From Acidobacteriota bacterium (GTDB taxonomy: Bacteria; Acidobacteriota; Terriglobia; Terriglobales; Acidobacteriaceae), in NCBI GenBank assembly GCA_018268895.1, contig JAFDVP010000013.1, positions 124,001 to 188,000 of the forward strand: a stretch of DNA of 64,000 nucleotides. Direction: 5' to 3'. Shown here piece by piece: positions 8,301 through 16,742 of this stretch. Position 1 is the stretch's first letter; every line of letters begins with the position of its first letter. The notes under the pieces were generated by a model. The model ran no database searches, had not been told where the DNA came from, and saw nothing but the letters and a program-made list of their open reading frames with translations. A program made the translations under genes and the position numbers.

Positions 8301-9798
8301 GCGTAAGGGAAGAATGTGCTGGACGTCGGTCGAGCGTGCCGGATATATCGCCGCGCTGGAGAATGACCCTTCAGAAAACGGCACCAGAGAGCAGGCGCTC
8401 AAGCAGTGCGTGCAGGGCTGGGTGCAGCTTCTTGGGCCTACGACGGCCAATTCATTTGCGGAGCGGCTGGGCCTCGAACCCTCAGAGGTCTTCCAGGCAT
8501 TTTTGGCGATGGAGATGCAGGGTCTGCTGATGCGCGGCATCTTCGAGTTTGCGAAGCCGGAACAGGATCACGAGATCGAGTGGTGCGAGCGTCGTATTCT
8601 GCAGCGAATCCATCGCCGCACCTTGCATACGCTGCGCAAGCAGATTGAACCGGTCTCTCCATCGGTATATATGCGGTGGCTGCTGGAGTGGCAGCATCTC
8701 GCTCCGCAGACGCAACTGGCTGGTGAAGAGGGCGTGTTGCAGGCGCTGCATCAACTGGAGGGCTTTGAAGCGCCGGCGATCGAGTGGGAGCGCTCATTGC
8801 TGTCTTCGCGAGTCGCTAACTATGACCCTCGATGGCTCGATGCGCTGTGCCTGTCGGGCGCGGTTGGCTGGGGACGCATCTCGCCGCACCCGGCATGGTC
8901 GAACGCCGATGGCACCGGCCCGCGTCGTGTCATTCCAACGAATGCTGCACCGATTACTTTCTACATCCGCGAGACGGCGGAGTGGCTGCCCCACGCGCTT
9001 GCCCGCGAGCGCGTGGAAGAGACAAGATTGCAGGAATCGCTGAGTGCGGACGCGATCCAGGTGCGCTCACTGCTGCTCAGTCGCGGCGCTTGTTTTGCGA
9101 ACGATATTCAGCGCATCCTCAATCTCTCGAAACAACAGACGCAGCAGGCGCTGTGGGAACTCGCTACGGCTGGTCTTGCCGCGGCTGACGGCTTCGACCA
9201 GCTTCGTTCAATCATGGACCCTCGCAGAAGATCGAATAGCAACAGCGCCGTAGCAAAGCGCTCACTTCGGTCGACGGCGGGCAGGTGGTCGCTGCTTGCC
9301 GAAGAGGCTCACGCCGCGCCTTCGAAGATCGAGCAGGCGCGGCGTAACGAGTCGGCGCTGGAGTCCTACGCGTTCATGCTGCTCGTGCGTTACGGCATCG
9401 TCTTCCGCGATCTGCTCGCGCGGGAGTCGAATGCTCCAAAGTGGCGCGATGTCGTTGGCCTGCTTCGCAGGCTTGAGGCGCGCGGCGAGGTTCGCGGCGG
9501 ACGCTTTGTGACAGGATTTGGCGGCGAACAATTCGCGCTGCCTGAGGCGGCGGATTCGCTGCGTGCCTCGCGTGCGCGTGAGTCGTCGTCGATTGTGACC
9601 GTTGCAGCTGCCGACCCTGCGAATCTTGCGGGCATCGTTTTACCGGGAGAAAAGGTCGCCGCAATCCCTGGCAGGCAGGTCCTCTATCGCAACGGTCTGT
9701 TGTATTCGGAGCAAGCTGATACCGATACCGGCAGTATTCCAGCAGAGGCCATCCAACTGGCCACAACGGTGAGCGCAGTCAATCTGCCAATGTTTTAA
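5389..9798 (+). CDS. lhr: Large helicase-related protein Lhr (superfamily 2 DNA helicase)
   Basis: 1469 residues, the normal length for bacterial Lhr, a 3'-5' ATP-dependent DNA translocase and helicase linked to DNA repair. The N-terminal core has Walker A APTGSGKT (about residues 49-56), motif Ia YVSPLKAL, the DEIH box VIVDEIHAV, motif III GLSATQNP, motif V ATASLELGIDIGDVD and motif VI MQRIGRAGH. Next come the winged-helix and DEAD/H-associated regions and the long Lhr C-terminal (HTH-repeat) half of ~600 residues. No ligase, nuclease or phosphoesterase gene adjoins it, unlike some Lhr operons. The small DUF5522 gene begins 4 nt after its stop and is probably co-transcribed. Confidence 0.93.
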   Translation: MPAVQNELEIPASLAWAHPVTAEWFLRRFGSPTEPQEHGWPSIVAGEATLISAPTGSGKTLAAFLVCIDQLLRDAITGTLAPATQVVYVSPLKALSNDVQKNLEQPLREIQRLALERGYLSTEIRTAVRTGDTLAKERAAMLRNPPHILVTTPESLYIMLTAGKARENMRRVRTVIVDEIHAVADDKRGAHLALSLERLDALVCGENRLSPGQWLTGQASPPQRIGLSATQNPIDLVADFLTGIHPDRRPAKIVQVGQRRELDLAIEVPSGELSSVLTTKMWEEIFDKLAAYTQTHRSTLVFVNTRRLVERIAFALAERLGPENVAAHHGSLSRALRLDAEQRLKRGEIKILVATASLELGIDIGDVDLVCQVSTTRSVAVAMQRIGRAGHWRGAVPKGRFFATTRDDLLEQAALVRKMRAGELDLLEVPPEPIDVLMQQIVAACGAEPWDEDALFAMVTRALPYRNLTRARFDEIVTLLASGIESSRGRYGAYLLRDGIHGQLHPHRGARMIAISNGGAIPETNVFPVILQPEGVPIATLDEHFAVDSSPGDVVLLGNASWRIQRIEAAGRVLVEDAHGAPPTLPFWFGEAPQRTAVLSDGVSELREEIAELTRNIAPGYISPADPEVDAATAWLVEHCGLCAGGAMQLITYIVTGRAVLGGVPTKSTIIAERFFDEGGGMQLILHAPFGGRINKAWGLALRKRFCRGFNFELQAAATDNGINISLAEQHSFPLADVFQFLTEHTAKELLEQASLASPIFKTRWRWAANRSLQLLRNSKGKRIPPQIQRTRSEDLLASVFPQAAACFENIEGDIQIPDHPLVDEVMKDVLGEAMDLEGLIEVLCGIKDGSIRCLAVDTPVPSQFAHELLNANPYAFLDEAGLEERRARAVSLSRALPASVLEEAGRLDQAAIDEVRRECWPDIRDEHELHDLLHSLVALPVDFFAGRPEAQHWPVLYDRLMRSGRVQTVGRKGRMCWTSVERAGYIAALENDPSENGTREQALKQCVQGWVQLLGPTTANSFAERLGLEPSEVFQAFLAMEMQGLLMRGIFEFAKPEQDHEIEWCERRILQRIHRRTLHTLRKQIEPVSPSVYMRWLLEWQHLAPQTQLAGEEGVLQALHQLEGFEAPAIEWERSLLSSRVANYDPRWLDALCLSGAVGWGRISPHPAWSNADGTGPRRVIPTNAAPITFYIRETAEWLPHALARERVEETRLQESLSADAIQVRSLLLSRGACFANDIQRILNLSKQQTQQALWELATAGLAAADGFDQLRSIMDPRRRSNSNSAVAKRSLRSTAGRWSLLAEEAHAAPSKIEQARRNESALESYAFMLLVRYGIVFRDLLARESNAPKWRDVVGLLRRLEARGEVRGGRFVTGFGGEQFALPEAADSLRASRARESSSIVTVAAADPANLAGIVLPGEKVAAIPGRQVLYRNGLLYSEQADTDTGSIPAEAIQLATTVSAVNLPMF

Positions 9799-9802
9799 CT
9801 AA

Positions 9803-9994
9803 ATGACGAAACCGGATCAATCATCGCCGAACGATGAAGTTGCACGAACTAAGAGGGAAGAGCAAACGCTCGCGCCCGAGGACTTCTACTACGAAGGTCC
9901 TTACATTGTCTTCACCGAGGCATATCACCTGAAGCGAGGATACTGCTGCAACTCCAACTGCCGTCACTGTCCTTATCGTTGGAACGCGACCTGA
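9803..9994 (+). CDS. DUF5522 small cysteine-rich protein
   Basis: 63 residues. The C-terminal half carries the conserved pattern of DUF5522: an EDFYYEGPYIVFTEAYHLKRGYCC-type segment (here read in shorter pieces, DFYYEGPYIVFTE and HLKRGYCC) followed by CRHCPYRW. The clustered cysteines (CC, C, CxxC) could bind a metal, which is inference. The ATG begins 4 nt after the lhr stop, so translation is likely coupled to lhr. The biological role of the family is not known to me. Confidence 0.75.
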   Translation: MTKPDQSSPNDEVARTKREEQTLAPEDFYYEGPYIVFTEAYHLKRGYCCNSNCRHCPYRWNAT

Positions 9995-10000
9995 GCGTGT

Positions 10001-10915
10001 TCAGTGTTTAGGCGTCGATTCAGGCGGCAAGGGCGGTGGCGGGGCCTCTCCCGCAGCAATCGGAATGCCCTTCATTCTCATCTCCTGCGAGTTCTTCACC
10101 AGTAGCAACACGCGCGGGTCCTTGCGATATTTGCCAAGTGCGCCGTCGTAGGTCATGTGGTCCAGCACATCGAAGCCGGCTTCACTCGCCATCGTCAGGA
10201 AGTGCAACATCGTGGCTTCATCGCCTCGCTGAGCATATAACCGGGCCATCTCGAAGCAGAACCGCGCATGGTCCTCGGGAGAAAGCATGCGGGCAGTCAC
10301 ACCGATCGAGCTGTGATGGTCCATCATCTCCGGGTCGATCTTCAGGGCGATCTCATACTGCTTGCGGGCAGCTTCATAGTCTTTCTTCTCAAAGTAGGCG
10401 GTTCCCAGATTGGAGTGATAGGTCGCCGACTCCTTGTCGTACTTGATGGCCTTCTTGTAGTTGCCAATGGCGTTTTCGTAGCGGCCGGTTAGATACTCGA
10501 TGGCGCCCAGGTTATTCCAGCCTTCGGGATTCTTTTTCTGCAACTTCACTACGCGCTGGAAGTATGACTTCGCGGCAGAGATTTCGCGCAGCTCCAGCTC
10601 CGAGACCCCCAGCTTGTTGAGCAGGACCACCTGGTTGCCTCCACGCTGAAGGGCAAACTGGTAATAATCCATCGCATCGACGATAAAGCGGCGGGCGCGA
10701 AGGATATCGGCGGCAGTTTCAAGCTGTGCGGCCGTGGCCGATGTTGGATTGGGAAGGTGAGCGCGTACAGAGTCCCACGAAGGACTCTGATGGTCCAGGG
10801 CGCGAATCTCGTCGCGCGTCAGTGGTTTGGTCTGTTCTGCGCGAACCGGCGCCGAAGATACAAAGGCAACTGCGGCTACAATCAGCAGGATCGAAGACCG
10901 AAATATAGGGAACAT
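10001..10915 (-). CDS. Exported tetratricopeptide-repeat protein
   Basis: 304 residues. The start at ATG 10915 is supported by GGAGG 7 nt upstream and an immediate signal peptide (MFPIFRSSILLIVAAVAFVS, cleavage near APVRAEQ). A GTG 24 nt further upstream would place that Shine-Dalgarno inside the gene. TPR units run from about residue 70 to 210 (WNNLGAIEYLTGRYENAIGN, YHSNLGTAYFEKKDYEAARK), a scaffold for protein-protein contacts in the periplasm or outer membrane. It is the last gene of a minus-strand group with a VWFA-type protein, a TonB receptor and a DUF5666 protein, 121 nt after the previous gene, so a shared envelope job is plausible but unproven. Confidence 0.8.
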   Translation of the reverse strand: MFPIFRSSILLIVAAVAFVSSAPVRAEQTKPLTRDEIRALDHQSPSWDSVRAHLPNPTSATAAQLETAADILRARRFIVDAMDYYQFALQRGGNQVVLLNKLGVSELELREISAAKSYFQRVVKLQKKNPEGWNNLGAIEYLTGRYENAIGNYKKAIKYDKESATYHSNLGTAYFEKKDYEAARKQYEIALKIDPEMMDHHSSIGVTARMLSPEDHARFCFEMARLYAQRGDEATMLHFLTMASEAGFDVLDHMTYDGALGKYRKDPRVLLLVKNSQEMRMKGIPIAAGEAPPPPLPPESTPKH

Positions 10916-11036
10916 GGCATACCTCCAAGAGGTACGCACACATCATCCGCTGCAACCGGATGCCTGTCAACGGCTAGTCGTCACCGGGAATCCCGTTTTT
11001 TGTACAACTTCAAGGCAAGCGGGCAACTTCCGGGTT

Positions 11037-13208
11037 TTACTGCCCAGCTGCCGTCTTTGTAGACGACGGCGCTGCTGTTGCCGGTGCCTGGATTCGCAAT
11101 GCGAGGCGCGGAAAGCTGAAGCTGCCTCCGGCATCGTCGATCACGTTCACCTGGCAGACGTAGGTGCCGGGCTTCAACTGTGCCAGCGGCACGTCGAACT
11201 GGAAGGCGACCGCCTCGCGGTCGGGGACATTGACGGTATCGGCTTCGACAAGAGGAGTCTCGTAGACCTTCACGCCGCCGCTCAGAAACTCGATATTGGT
11301 GAGCACCTTCACTGCGCCAGACGGGCGTCGAGTGAGGCCGGGAGATGGAGCAGGGGCCTGATCGGCTTTTTGCCGTGTTGGGTCATATACCTCGTAGAGC
11401 AGATAGAGGTGCTGGTCCTGCCTGAAGACATGCGGGACGTTGGGAATCCATTCGACGCCGTCGCGCACCAGCGGATTGATCGTCTTCTTCGCTGTGTTGG
11501 GCGCCTGCTGGCTCGCCAGAACGATGGAGCTCAGCTTCATCGGCAGCTTCTTGAGGTCGGGCACCTGCAGGTCGGCCTCGAAGCTGCCCATGTGGCCGGT
11601 TTCATTCTCGCGCACGACAAACTTCAGGTGATAGCGTCCAGGCGCAAGTGCAAAGCCTGTGGAGTACTGTATGTTCTTGCGCTGCACCTGCTGCGCCTGG
11701 TCAATGGCAAGCTTCACCGTGTCGCGAGCGTTGCCGACCACGATACCCTGAGCATTCTTGACCTCGCCGATAATGTCGATCGTCGCTTTGTCGCGGTCTC
11801 CGTTCTTGATGAAGGGGATCTGCGACCCCGGAACGATCAGGGAGACGGGGATGAAGAAGCGGTTGTCAGCGAGCCGGAAGTAAAGTGCTTGCAGATAGAC
11901 CGCTACATCCGTCGCCGGCAGGTCGCTGCGCATCTGTTCGGTCAGGGCAAGTTCGCGGTCTTCGTTCTTCTGATGCTGGAAGTCGGCGGGTGCGTAGTAG
12001 CCGGGCCGGTACTCCAGCTTGGCGTCGCTGCGGTTCAGCTTGACGGTGAGGCGGCGGTAAGACCCGTCTCGCGCCGTATTCGTCGAACGGAAGCCGACGA
12101 TGTAATACGCCTCGGTGTCATGTTGGATCTGCTGAAAGACGGGGCCAAAGTCGTTGGAGTCGAAGAAGGCCTTTCCGCCGGTATCGCTTGAGAGCGTGGA
12201 CAGCACCTCCTGCGAGCCGAAGTTCGCATCGAGCTGGCTCTGCATGGCTCCGCCGCTGTAGGCTGCGGTTCCGCGAAGGCTGCCCTTGGAGGCATTGCCC
12301 ACAGGAGGAAGCGCTTCGAGGCCGCGCGAGTCGACGCTGTAGATGGCCATGTTGGCGCGCACCGCGGCATTGGTTGCCGCGCGCATGCTGGCCTGGTTTT
12401 CGATGCCCTGCCGAGTCAGCCCTCCCGAGAAGTAGAGAAGGCTCTTACGCTGGTCCACGCGTTCCAGGCTCTTGGCTATGGTGCGAATCGCATACAGCTC
12501 GCGGTCGGTGTTGAGTGCGTTGTACTCCGAGTCGTCTGCGGTAAAGCTGGAGGCGTCGTCGGATGTGCCGCCATCGTTGCCACCCTCATTCCCGTTGGCG
12601 AAGCCCGTGCCCTCGGTGCCGTTGTAACGTCCTACGCCTTTAAGTAATGCAGCTTTGTCCGCGGTGAAGTCCTGGTCCATGCTCAGACCGGTCGACATGC
12701 TGACCAGCGCGACAAGGTCCGCCGGCTGCATCTTCTTGTTGATGTAATCCTGCGCTGATTCGACCGCGCGGTCGATGTCCTCCGGCTGCATACTGCTCAG
12801 GTCGAAGAACATGACGATCAGCCTGTGGTCCTTGAGCTGCGCCGGGTCTGCGGCGAAGTTACGATTGACGAGGTCGGCAATGGAGGTCTTGCCGCTGACA
12901 GTTGTGTTCTCGTGCAGCGCGACGGCCTCATCGACGGTCTGAAAATCGAAGCTCTTGATCGTCTGCGGCTTGCCATTTTCCAGAATCGTGAAGTCGCTCG
13001 CCTTCAGCCCCTTCACCACAGCGCCGGTCTTCTTGTCGCGAACGACGACGTTGGTCAGTACGATGTCACTCTGCACCTTCAGGGTGAAGGTGCCGTCTGC
13101 GGCGGCCTGCTGGGCCGAGGCGGTTGCAACTCCCAATGCCGGTGAGATCGCCAATACAGCAGTGAGGGCGGCTCCTGCAAGTCTTCGATCTTTTGCTGTT
13201 CTCATCAT
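11037..13208 (-). CDS. VWFA-related Acidobacterial domain protein, exported
   Basis: 723 residues with a signal peptide (AGAALTAVLAISPALGVATASAQ). The segment after it (LKVQSDIVLTNVVVRDKKTG, KGLKASDFTILENGK) is diagnostic of the 'VWFA-related Acidobacterial domain' family. A von Willebrand A-like domain follows, with MFFDLSSM in the place of the metal-ion-dependent adhesion site, so the usual DxSxS is only partly kept. The C-terminal ~300 residues look like several beta-sandwich regions. These proteins are thought to be exported; their ligand is unknown. The gene starts 2 nt after the TonB-receptor stop, a strong sign of translational coupling with that transporter. Confidence 0.85.
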   Translation of the reverse strand: MMRTAKDRRLAGAALTAVLAISPALGVATASAQQAAADGTFTLKVQSDIVLTNVVVRDKKTGAVVKGLKASDFTILENGKPQTIKSFDFQTVDEAVALHENTTVSGKTSIADLVNRNFAADPAQLKDHRLIVMFFDLSSMQPEDIDRAVESAQDYINKKMQPADLVALVSMSTGLSMDQDFTADKAALLKGVGRYNGTEGTGFANGNEGGNDGGTSDDASSFTADDSEYNALNTDRELYAIRTIAKSLERVDQRKSLLYFSGGLTRQGIENQASMRAATNAAVRANMAIYSVDSRGLEALPPVGNASKGSLRGTAAYSGGAMQSQLDANFGSQEVLSTLSSDTGGKAFFDSNDFGPVFQQIQHDTEAYYIVGFRSTNTARDGSYRRLTVKLNRSDAKLEYRPGYYAPADFQHQKNEDRELALTEQMRSDLPATDVAVYLQALYFRLADNRFFIPVSLIVPGSQIPFIKNGDRDKATIDIIGEVKNAQGIVVGNARDTVKLAIDQAQQVQRKNIQYSTGFALAPGRYHLKFVVRENETGHMGSFEADLQVPDLKKLPMKLSSIVLASQQAPNTAKKTINPLVRDGVEWIPNVPHVFRQDQHLYLLYEVYDPTRQKADQAPAPSPGLTRRPSGAVKVLTNIEFLSGGVKVYETPLVEADTVNVPDREAVAFQFDVPLAQLKPGTYVCQVNVIDDAGGSFSFPRLALRIQAPATAAPSSTKTAAGQ

Positions 13209-13210
13209 GG

Positions 13211-16200
13211 TCAGAACCTGTACCGGGCCATAAAGGTGATCCTGCGCATTGCGGCGGCCGATGTCACCTGTCCAAATGTTCGTGAGGTCAGATTTGTGTC
13301 GATACCTGCATATTGGACGGTGTTGAAGACGTTGTTCGCAGTGATGCGGGCCTCGAAAGAACGTGTCTCACCCAAGGAGACTGTCTTTGCGAGCGAGGAG
13401 TCGACGGCAACCGTACCCGGTCCCCTGATGGATCCACGCGATGCCGTGCCGAAGACGTTTGCCGGAGTCTTGAAGGCGGCCGGGTTGAACCAATTGAGAA
13501 TCGTGCCTGCGCCGGAGATCGGCTGCGAAAAATCGCGGTCGGGTCGAAGGGAGTTATTGGTTCCAGTTGCAGTCTCCGCAACGGTGGCGGCATAGTGCGG
13601 CGTGTAGTAAGTTCCGGTGGCGAAGGTGAAGTCGCCGGAGAGCGAGAATCCATCGAGCGTCTTCGACCAGAAGCCGCCCTTCGACAGCAGCGCGCGGTTG
13701 GGGCCGAAGGGGAGTTCAAGCACCCAGTTGCCGGTAAGTTTGTGGCGTATGTCGAACGAGCTGTTTCCTTCTTCTGCTACGAGATTCTGGTCGTTCTGCG
13801 CGGGCACTGCCGTTGAGCCTCCGATCGACGATGCGTTGTCAATAGAGTGTCCGTACTGATACGTGGCCTGTAGCGAGATACCCTTCTGCATCCGCTTCCG
13901 TGCATTGATGCTCAGCGCATTGAACCGCGAAAAGCCCAGCGAGTCTTCGTAGTTGAAGGGTTGTGCTGCCGAATTCAGCACGCTTGCAGCGGTGCGATTC
14001 GGCGCGCGCACCATATCGAGGTTGCCGCCGAGAGCGCCGTTGTAGCCGACATTCAGTACGACGCCCATCCCCAGCGTGCGCTGTATGTCGAGGTTCCAAA
14101 CCTGGACATGTCCCAGCCTGTAGTTCAGGTTCACGCTGTAGTTGTTCTGTACGGCCGCGGTGGAGCAGTTGAACGCATTCGCAAGCTGCAACGCAGCACA
14201 TCCTTGCTTGTTTGCGATGTTTGTCTGCGTCACGGAGAACGGCGGCTGGAAGGCAAGCTGTCTTGCAAAGCTGCTGTACTGCTGCGTGTTGTAGTTGATG
14301 CCGTAGCCCCCGCGAACCACCATCTGTCCGAAGAGCTTTCCCTTCGGCCGGTAGGCCAGACCGAAGCGCGGCGAAAACATCGTCCGGTCGGGATTGACCA
14401 GCGAGCGCGGAAAGGCGCCGCTGTAGGGCCCAGCCTGCCCCGGCTGAACCGCGGCGATCTGCGTGAAGTCTGCGTTGTGGTCGAGATTCACCAGCCGGTT
14501 GTTCTTCTCCACGTAGGGAGAGAAGTATTCATAGCGCAGGCCGTAGTTCAGCGTTACGTTCGGAAGAATCCTCCAGTCGTCGTTGGCGTAGAGGTCCCAG
14601 ACATTTGCGCGCAGGTAGCTCTTCTCAAGGCCAGCCTGTACCGCAGCTTGCTGGGGGAGCCCGAGAAGAAAGTCGGCGAAACTATAGCCGCTGGCGGGCT
14701 GCGGTCCCGATCCCGAGCTTGCGTGCTGTGTCGCATAGCCGGTGAAGGTGAAGGCGCCAAGGGGGCTTGCGCCGCTCTGCAGATTTCCTGGAGGAGTCAG
14801 ACTGTCGGCATGTACGCGACGTATGTCGAAGCCGAAGCGCATGTTGTGCTTCTTATGGCTCCAGCTTACGAAGTCCGTGAACGAGATCGTCTGCCCAATC
14901 GAATCGCTCGGCTGTGTGGAATGTAAGCCTGAAAGCCCTGTAAATGTCAGCGATGGAACGCCATAGTAGAAGGGGTTTCCGGCGATGGCTGAGTTGCCGA
15001 TCAGCACGCCTGCATCCGCCGCGGGGTTGGCCGTCCCATTGGTGAAGTAATTCGTTGTTGTTGCGTGAGAGCGGTTCCACGTAACCGTTGCGTTATTGGT
15101 CAGGCGTCCATAGCCGATGGTGTATCCCGCCGAGATGTTGTAGCCCTCGGAGGAGGATGAGCCGCCCAGCGGAAGGAAGATGTTCCGGCTGTCCGATGCG
15201 GAGTGGCTATAGCTTCCGCCGAAGTTGATGTTCTGCCGCAGAGACTTGGGGCCGTTGGTCTGTTGCTGACGACGGCCGCCGCCAAAACCTCCGCCGCCAA
15301 AGGGGCCAGAGCCGGCGTTCTGGCCGAAGTTGCGCACGTAGCGCGCCGAGGCGCTCAAGGCATTCTGGCCGGCGGTTGTGATCGTTTGATAGTTGTAACC
15401 CTGCGCGCCCGTCGTTGGGATATTCGGTGCCGGATAAAACTTCAGCAGCGAGAGCGCCTGCGGCGTGATGCGATTCTGGCAGATAACGTTCAGCGTTCCA
15501 TTGCATGCGAACTGCTGCCCGGTCGTGGGGTCGTAGAGCGGCTGGCCAAGCTGCGAGAAGTCGCCTGTGCGCTCCAGCGCCGTTGGCACCGTGCCGTAAA
15601 GGTTCTGCGGATTTGTGTTGCGCTGCCCCGTGACATTCAGGAAGACAAACTGTTTCGTGCTCGCCTTCAGCAGGCCGGGGATAAAGGGCGATCCGGCGAA
15701 GCTGACCCCGAACCGGTTGGAGCTGTAAGCAGGCTTCACCACTGGAGCGCCCGTCAGCGAAAAGCTCGTGGCATCGAGCGCGCCATTGCCGCCCTGGTAG
15801 AAGATCGCGCCATGCGGCTGCGTAGGGTTGAACCCGCGCATGCCGCGTCCACCACCTCCACCGCCTCGCACGAAGACAGCGTTGCCCGGTCCTCCGCCTA
15901 TCATCATGCCGCCCAGCATTCCTGCCACGGCATTTGCCACATCGCCGGCGGCCCCGCCCTGCTGCCTGGCGCGGCTCATCGCCTCTTCCACGCGCTGCCT
16001 GACCTCGTCTTCGTTGAAGTTCGCAAGGCCGTTCGTCTGGCCCATCTGTCCGCTCACAGTCACCGAGTCAGTCGCTGTGCTGTCGTTGCCCAGCCCAGTG
16101 AGCGACGGCATCTGTGTGCCCGCATTTGCTGTGCCAGCGCTTGCGTCCGCCAGGTCAGATGCTCCTCCCGTCACACTCAGCGACTGCATACCTCGGCCCG

Positions 16201-16681
16201 CGATGCCCGCCAGCGCGCTGGTGGCCGCAGCCTGTTGCCTTTGCTGTTGCTCTTCCTGCTGCTGTACCCGCGAAGCCAACTGCATCGCAAAGTCGGCAGC
16301 CTGGTCTGCCTTGCCGCCATTCTCTCCGGCAGCATTGATGAGAACTTCGGTGGTCTCACCGGCAAAGGCTGCCAGCTCTGCCTTGACGACGTAGCGCCCA
16401 TTGCGCGGAATCGTCATCGCATAAGCGCCGGTCACATCCGTGGCCGTGGAGTACTTCTTTCCCGTCAGCGTATTGGTTGCCGTGACCGCCACTCCGGGCA
16501 AGGGAACGGCGCCGGCCTTCACTGTGCCGTGAATCGTTCCTCCTGCAGAAGCGGAAGGTGCCGACGTTTGTGTCGTCTGCGCAGGAGCACCGTTTGCCGG
16601 TGCAGGCGGCTCTTGTGCTGCGACTGCCCCTGCACTGTAGGTCATCACTGCAAACAGCGCGGCAGTTTGAAGAACTCTCAC
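13211..16681 (-). CDS. TonB-dependent receptor with carboxypeptidase-regulatory-like domain (Oar-like)
   Basis: About 1157 residues. GTG 16681 is used as the start: GAGG lies 8 nt upstream and a signal sequence follows (RVLQTAALFAVMTYSAGAVAAQ). The adjacent GTG 16684 is equally possible. After a Pro/Ala-rich stretch comes a CarboxypepD_reg-like beta domain (GGTIHGTVKAGAVPLPGVAV ... GAYAMTIPRNGRYVVKAEL), a Gln-rich segment, a plug region with a GGGGGGRG tract, and a ~800-residue beta-barrel ending in aromatic RYRF. The layout matches the large outer-membrane TonB-dependent transporters that are abundant in Terriglobia, probably for oligomeric carbohydrates or peptides; the substrate cannot be read here. 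It is followed, 2 nt apart, by the VWFA-type gene. Confidence 0.9.
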   Translation of the reverse strand: MRVLQTAALFAVMTYSAGAVAAQEPPAPANGAPAQTTQTSAPSASAGGTIHGTVKAGAVPLPGVAVTATNTLTGKKYSTATDVTGAYAMTIPRNGRYVVKAELAAFAGETTEVLINAAGENGGKADQAADFAMQLASRVQQQEEQQQRQQAAATSALAGIAGRGMQSLSVTGGASDLADASAGTANAGTQMPSLTGLGNDSTATDSVTVSGQMGQTNGLANFNEDEVRQRVEEAMSRARQQGGAAGDVANAVAGMLGGMMIGGGPGNAVFVRGGGGGGRGMRGFNPTQPHGAIFYQGGNGALDATSFSLTGAPVVKPAYSSNRFGVSFAGSPFIPGLLKASTKQFVFLNVTGQRNTNPQNLYGTVPTALERTGDFSQLGQPLYDPTTGQQFACNGTLNVICQNRITPQALSLLKFYPAPNIPTTGAQGYNYQTITTAGQNALSASARYVRNFGQNAGSGPFGGGGFGGGRRQQQTNGPKSLRQNINFGGSYSHSASDSRNIFLPLGGSSSSEGYNISAGYTIGYGRLTNNATVTWNRSHATTTNYFTNGTANPAADAGVLIGNSAIAGNPFYYGVPSLTFTGLSGLHSTQPSDSIGQTISFTDFVSWSHKKHNMRFGFDIRRVHADSLTPPGNLQSGASPLGAFTFTGYATQHASSGSGPQPASGYSFADFLLGLPQQAAVQAGLEKSYLRANVWDLYANDDWRILPNVTLNYGLRYEYFSPYVEKNNRLVNLDHNADFTQIAAVQPGQAGPYSGAFPRSLVNPDRTMFSPRFGLAYRPKGKLFGQMVVRGGYGINYNTQQYSSFARQLAFQPPFSVTQTNIANKQGCAALQLANAFNCSTAAVQNNYSVNLNYRLGHVQVWNLDIQRTLGMGVVLNVGYNGALGGNLDMVRAPNRTAASVLNSAAQPFNYEDSLGFSRFNALSINARKRMQKGISLQATYQYGHSIDNASSIGGSTAVPAQNDQNLVAEEGNSSFDIRHKLTGNWVLELPFGPNRALLSKGGFWSKTLDGFSLSGDFTFATGTYYTPHYAATVAETATGTNNSLRPDRDFSQPISGAGTILNWFNPAAFKTPANVFGTASRGSIRGPGTVAVDSSLAKTVSLGETRSFEARITANNVFNTVQYAGIDTNLTSRTFGQVTSAAAMRRITFMARYRF

Positions 16682-16742
16682 CACAAAAACCTCATCCCGT
16701 ATCTCTGAATGAACCGCATGAACTCCCAATCCATAAAAGCCA

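Noticed and set aside
10827..12191. A 454-residue plus-strand frame
   Set aside because: Antisense to the VWFA-type gene; no ribosome-binding site and composition typical of a GC-rich shadow.
13961..16708. Long open frames on the plus strand (13961-14926 and 15203-16708)
   Set aside because: They are antisense to the well-supported TonB receptor gene; high GC3 bias makes long antisense frames, and their translations are Arg/His-rich with no family features.
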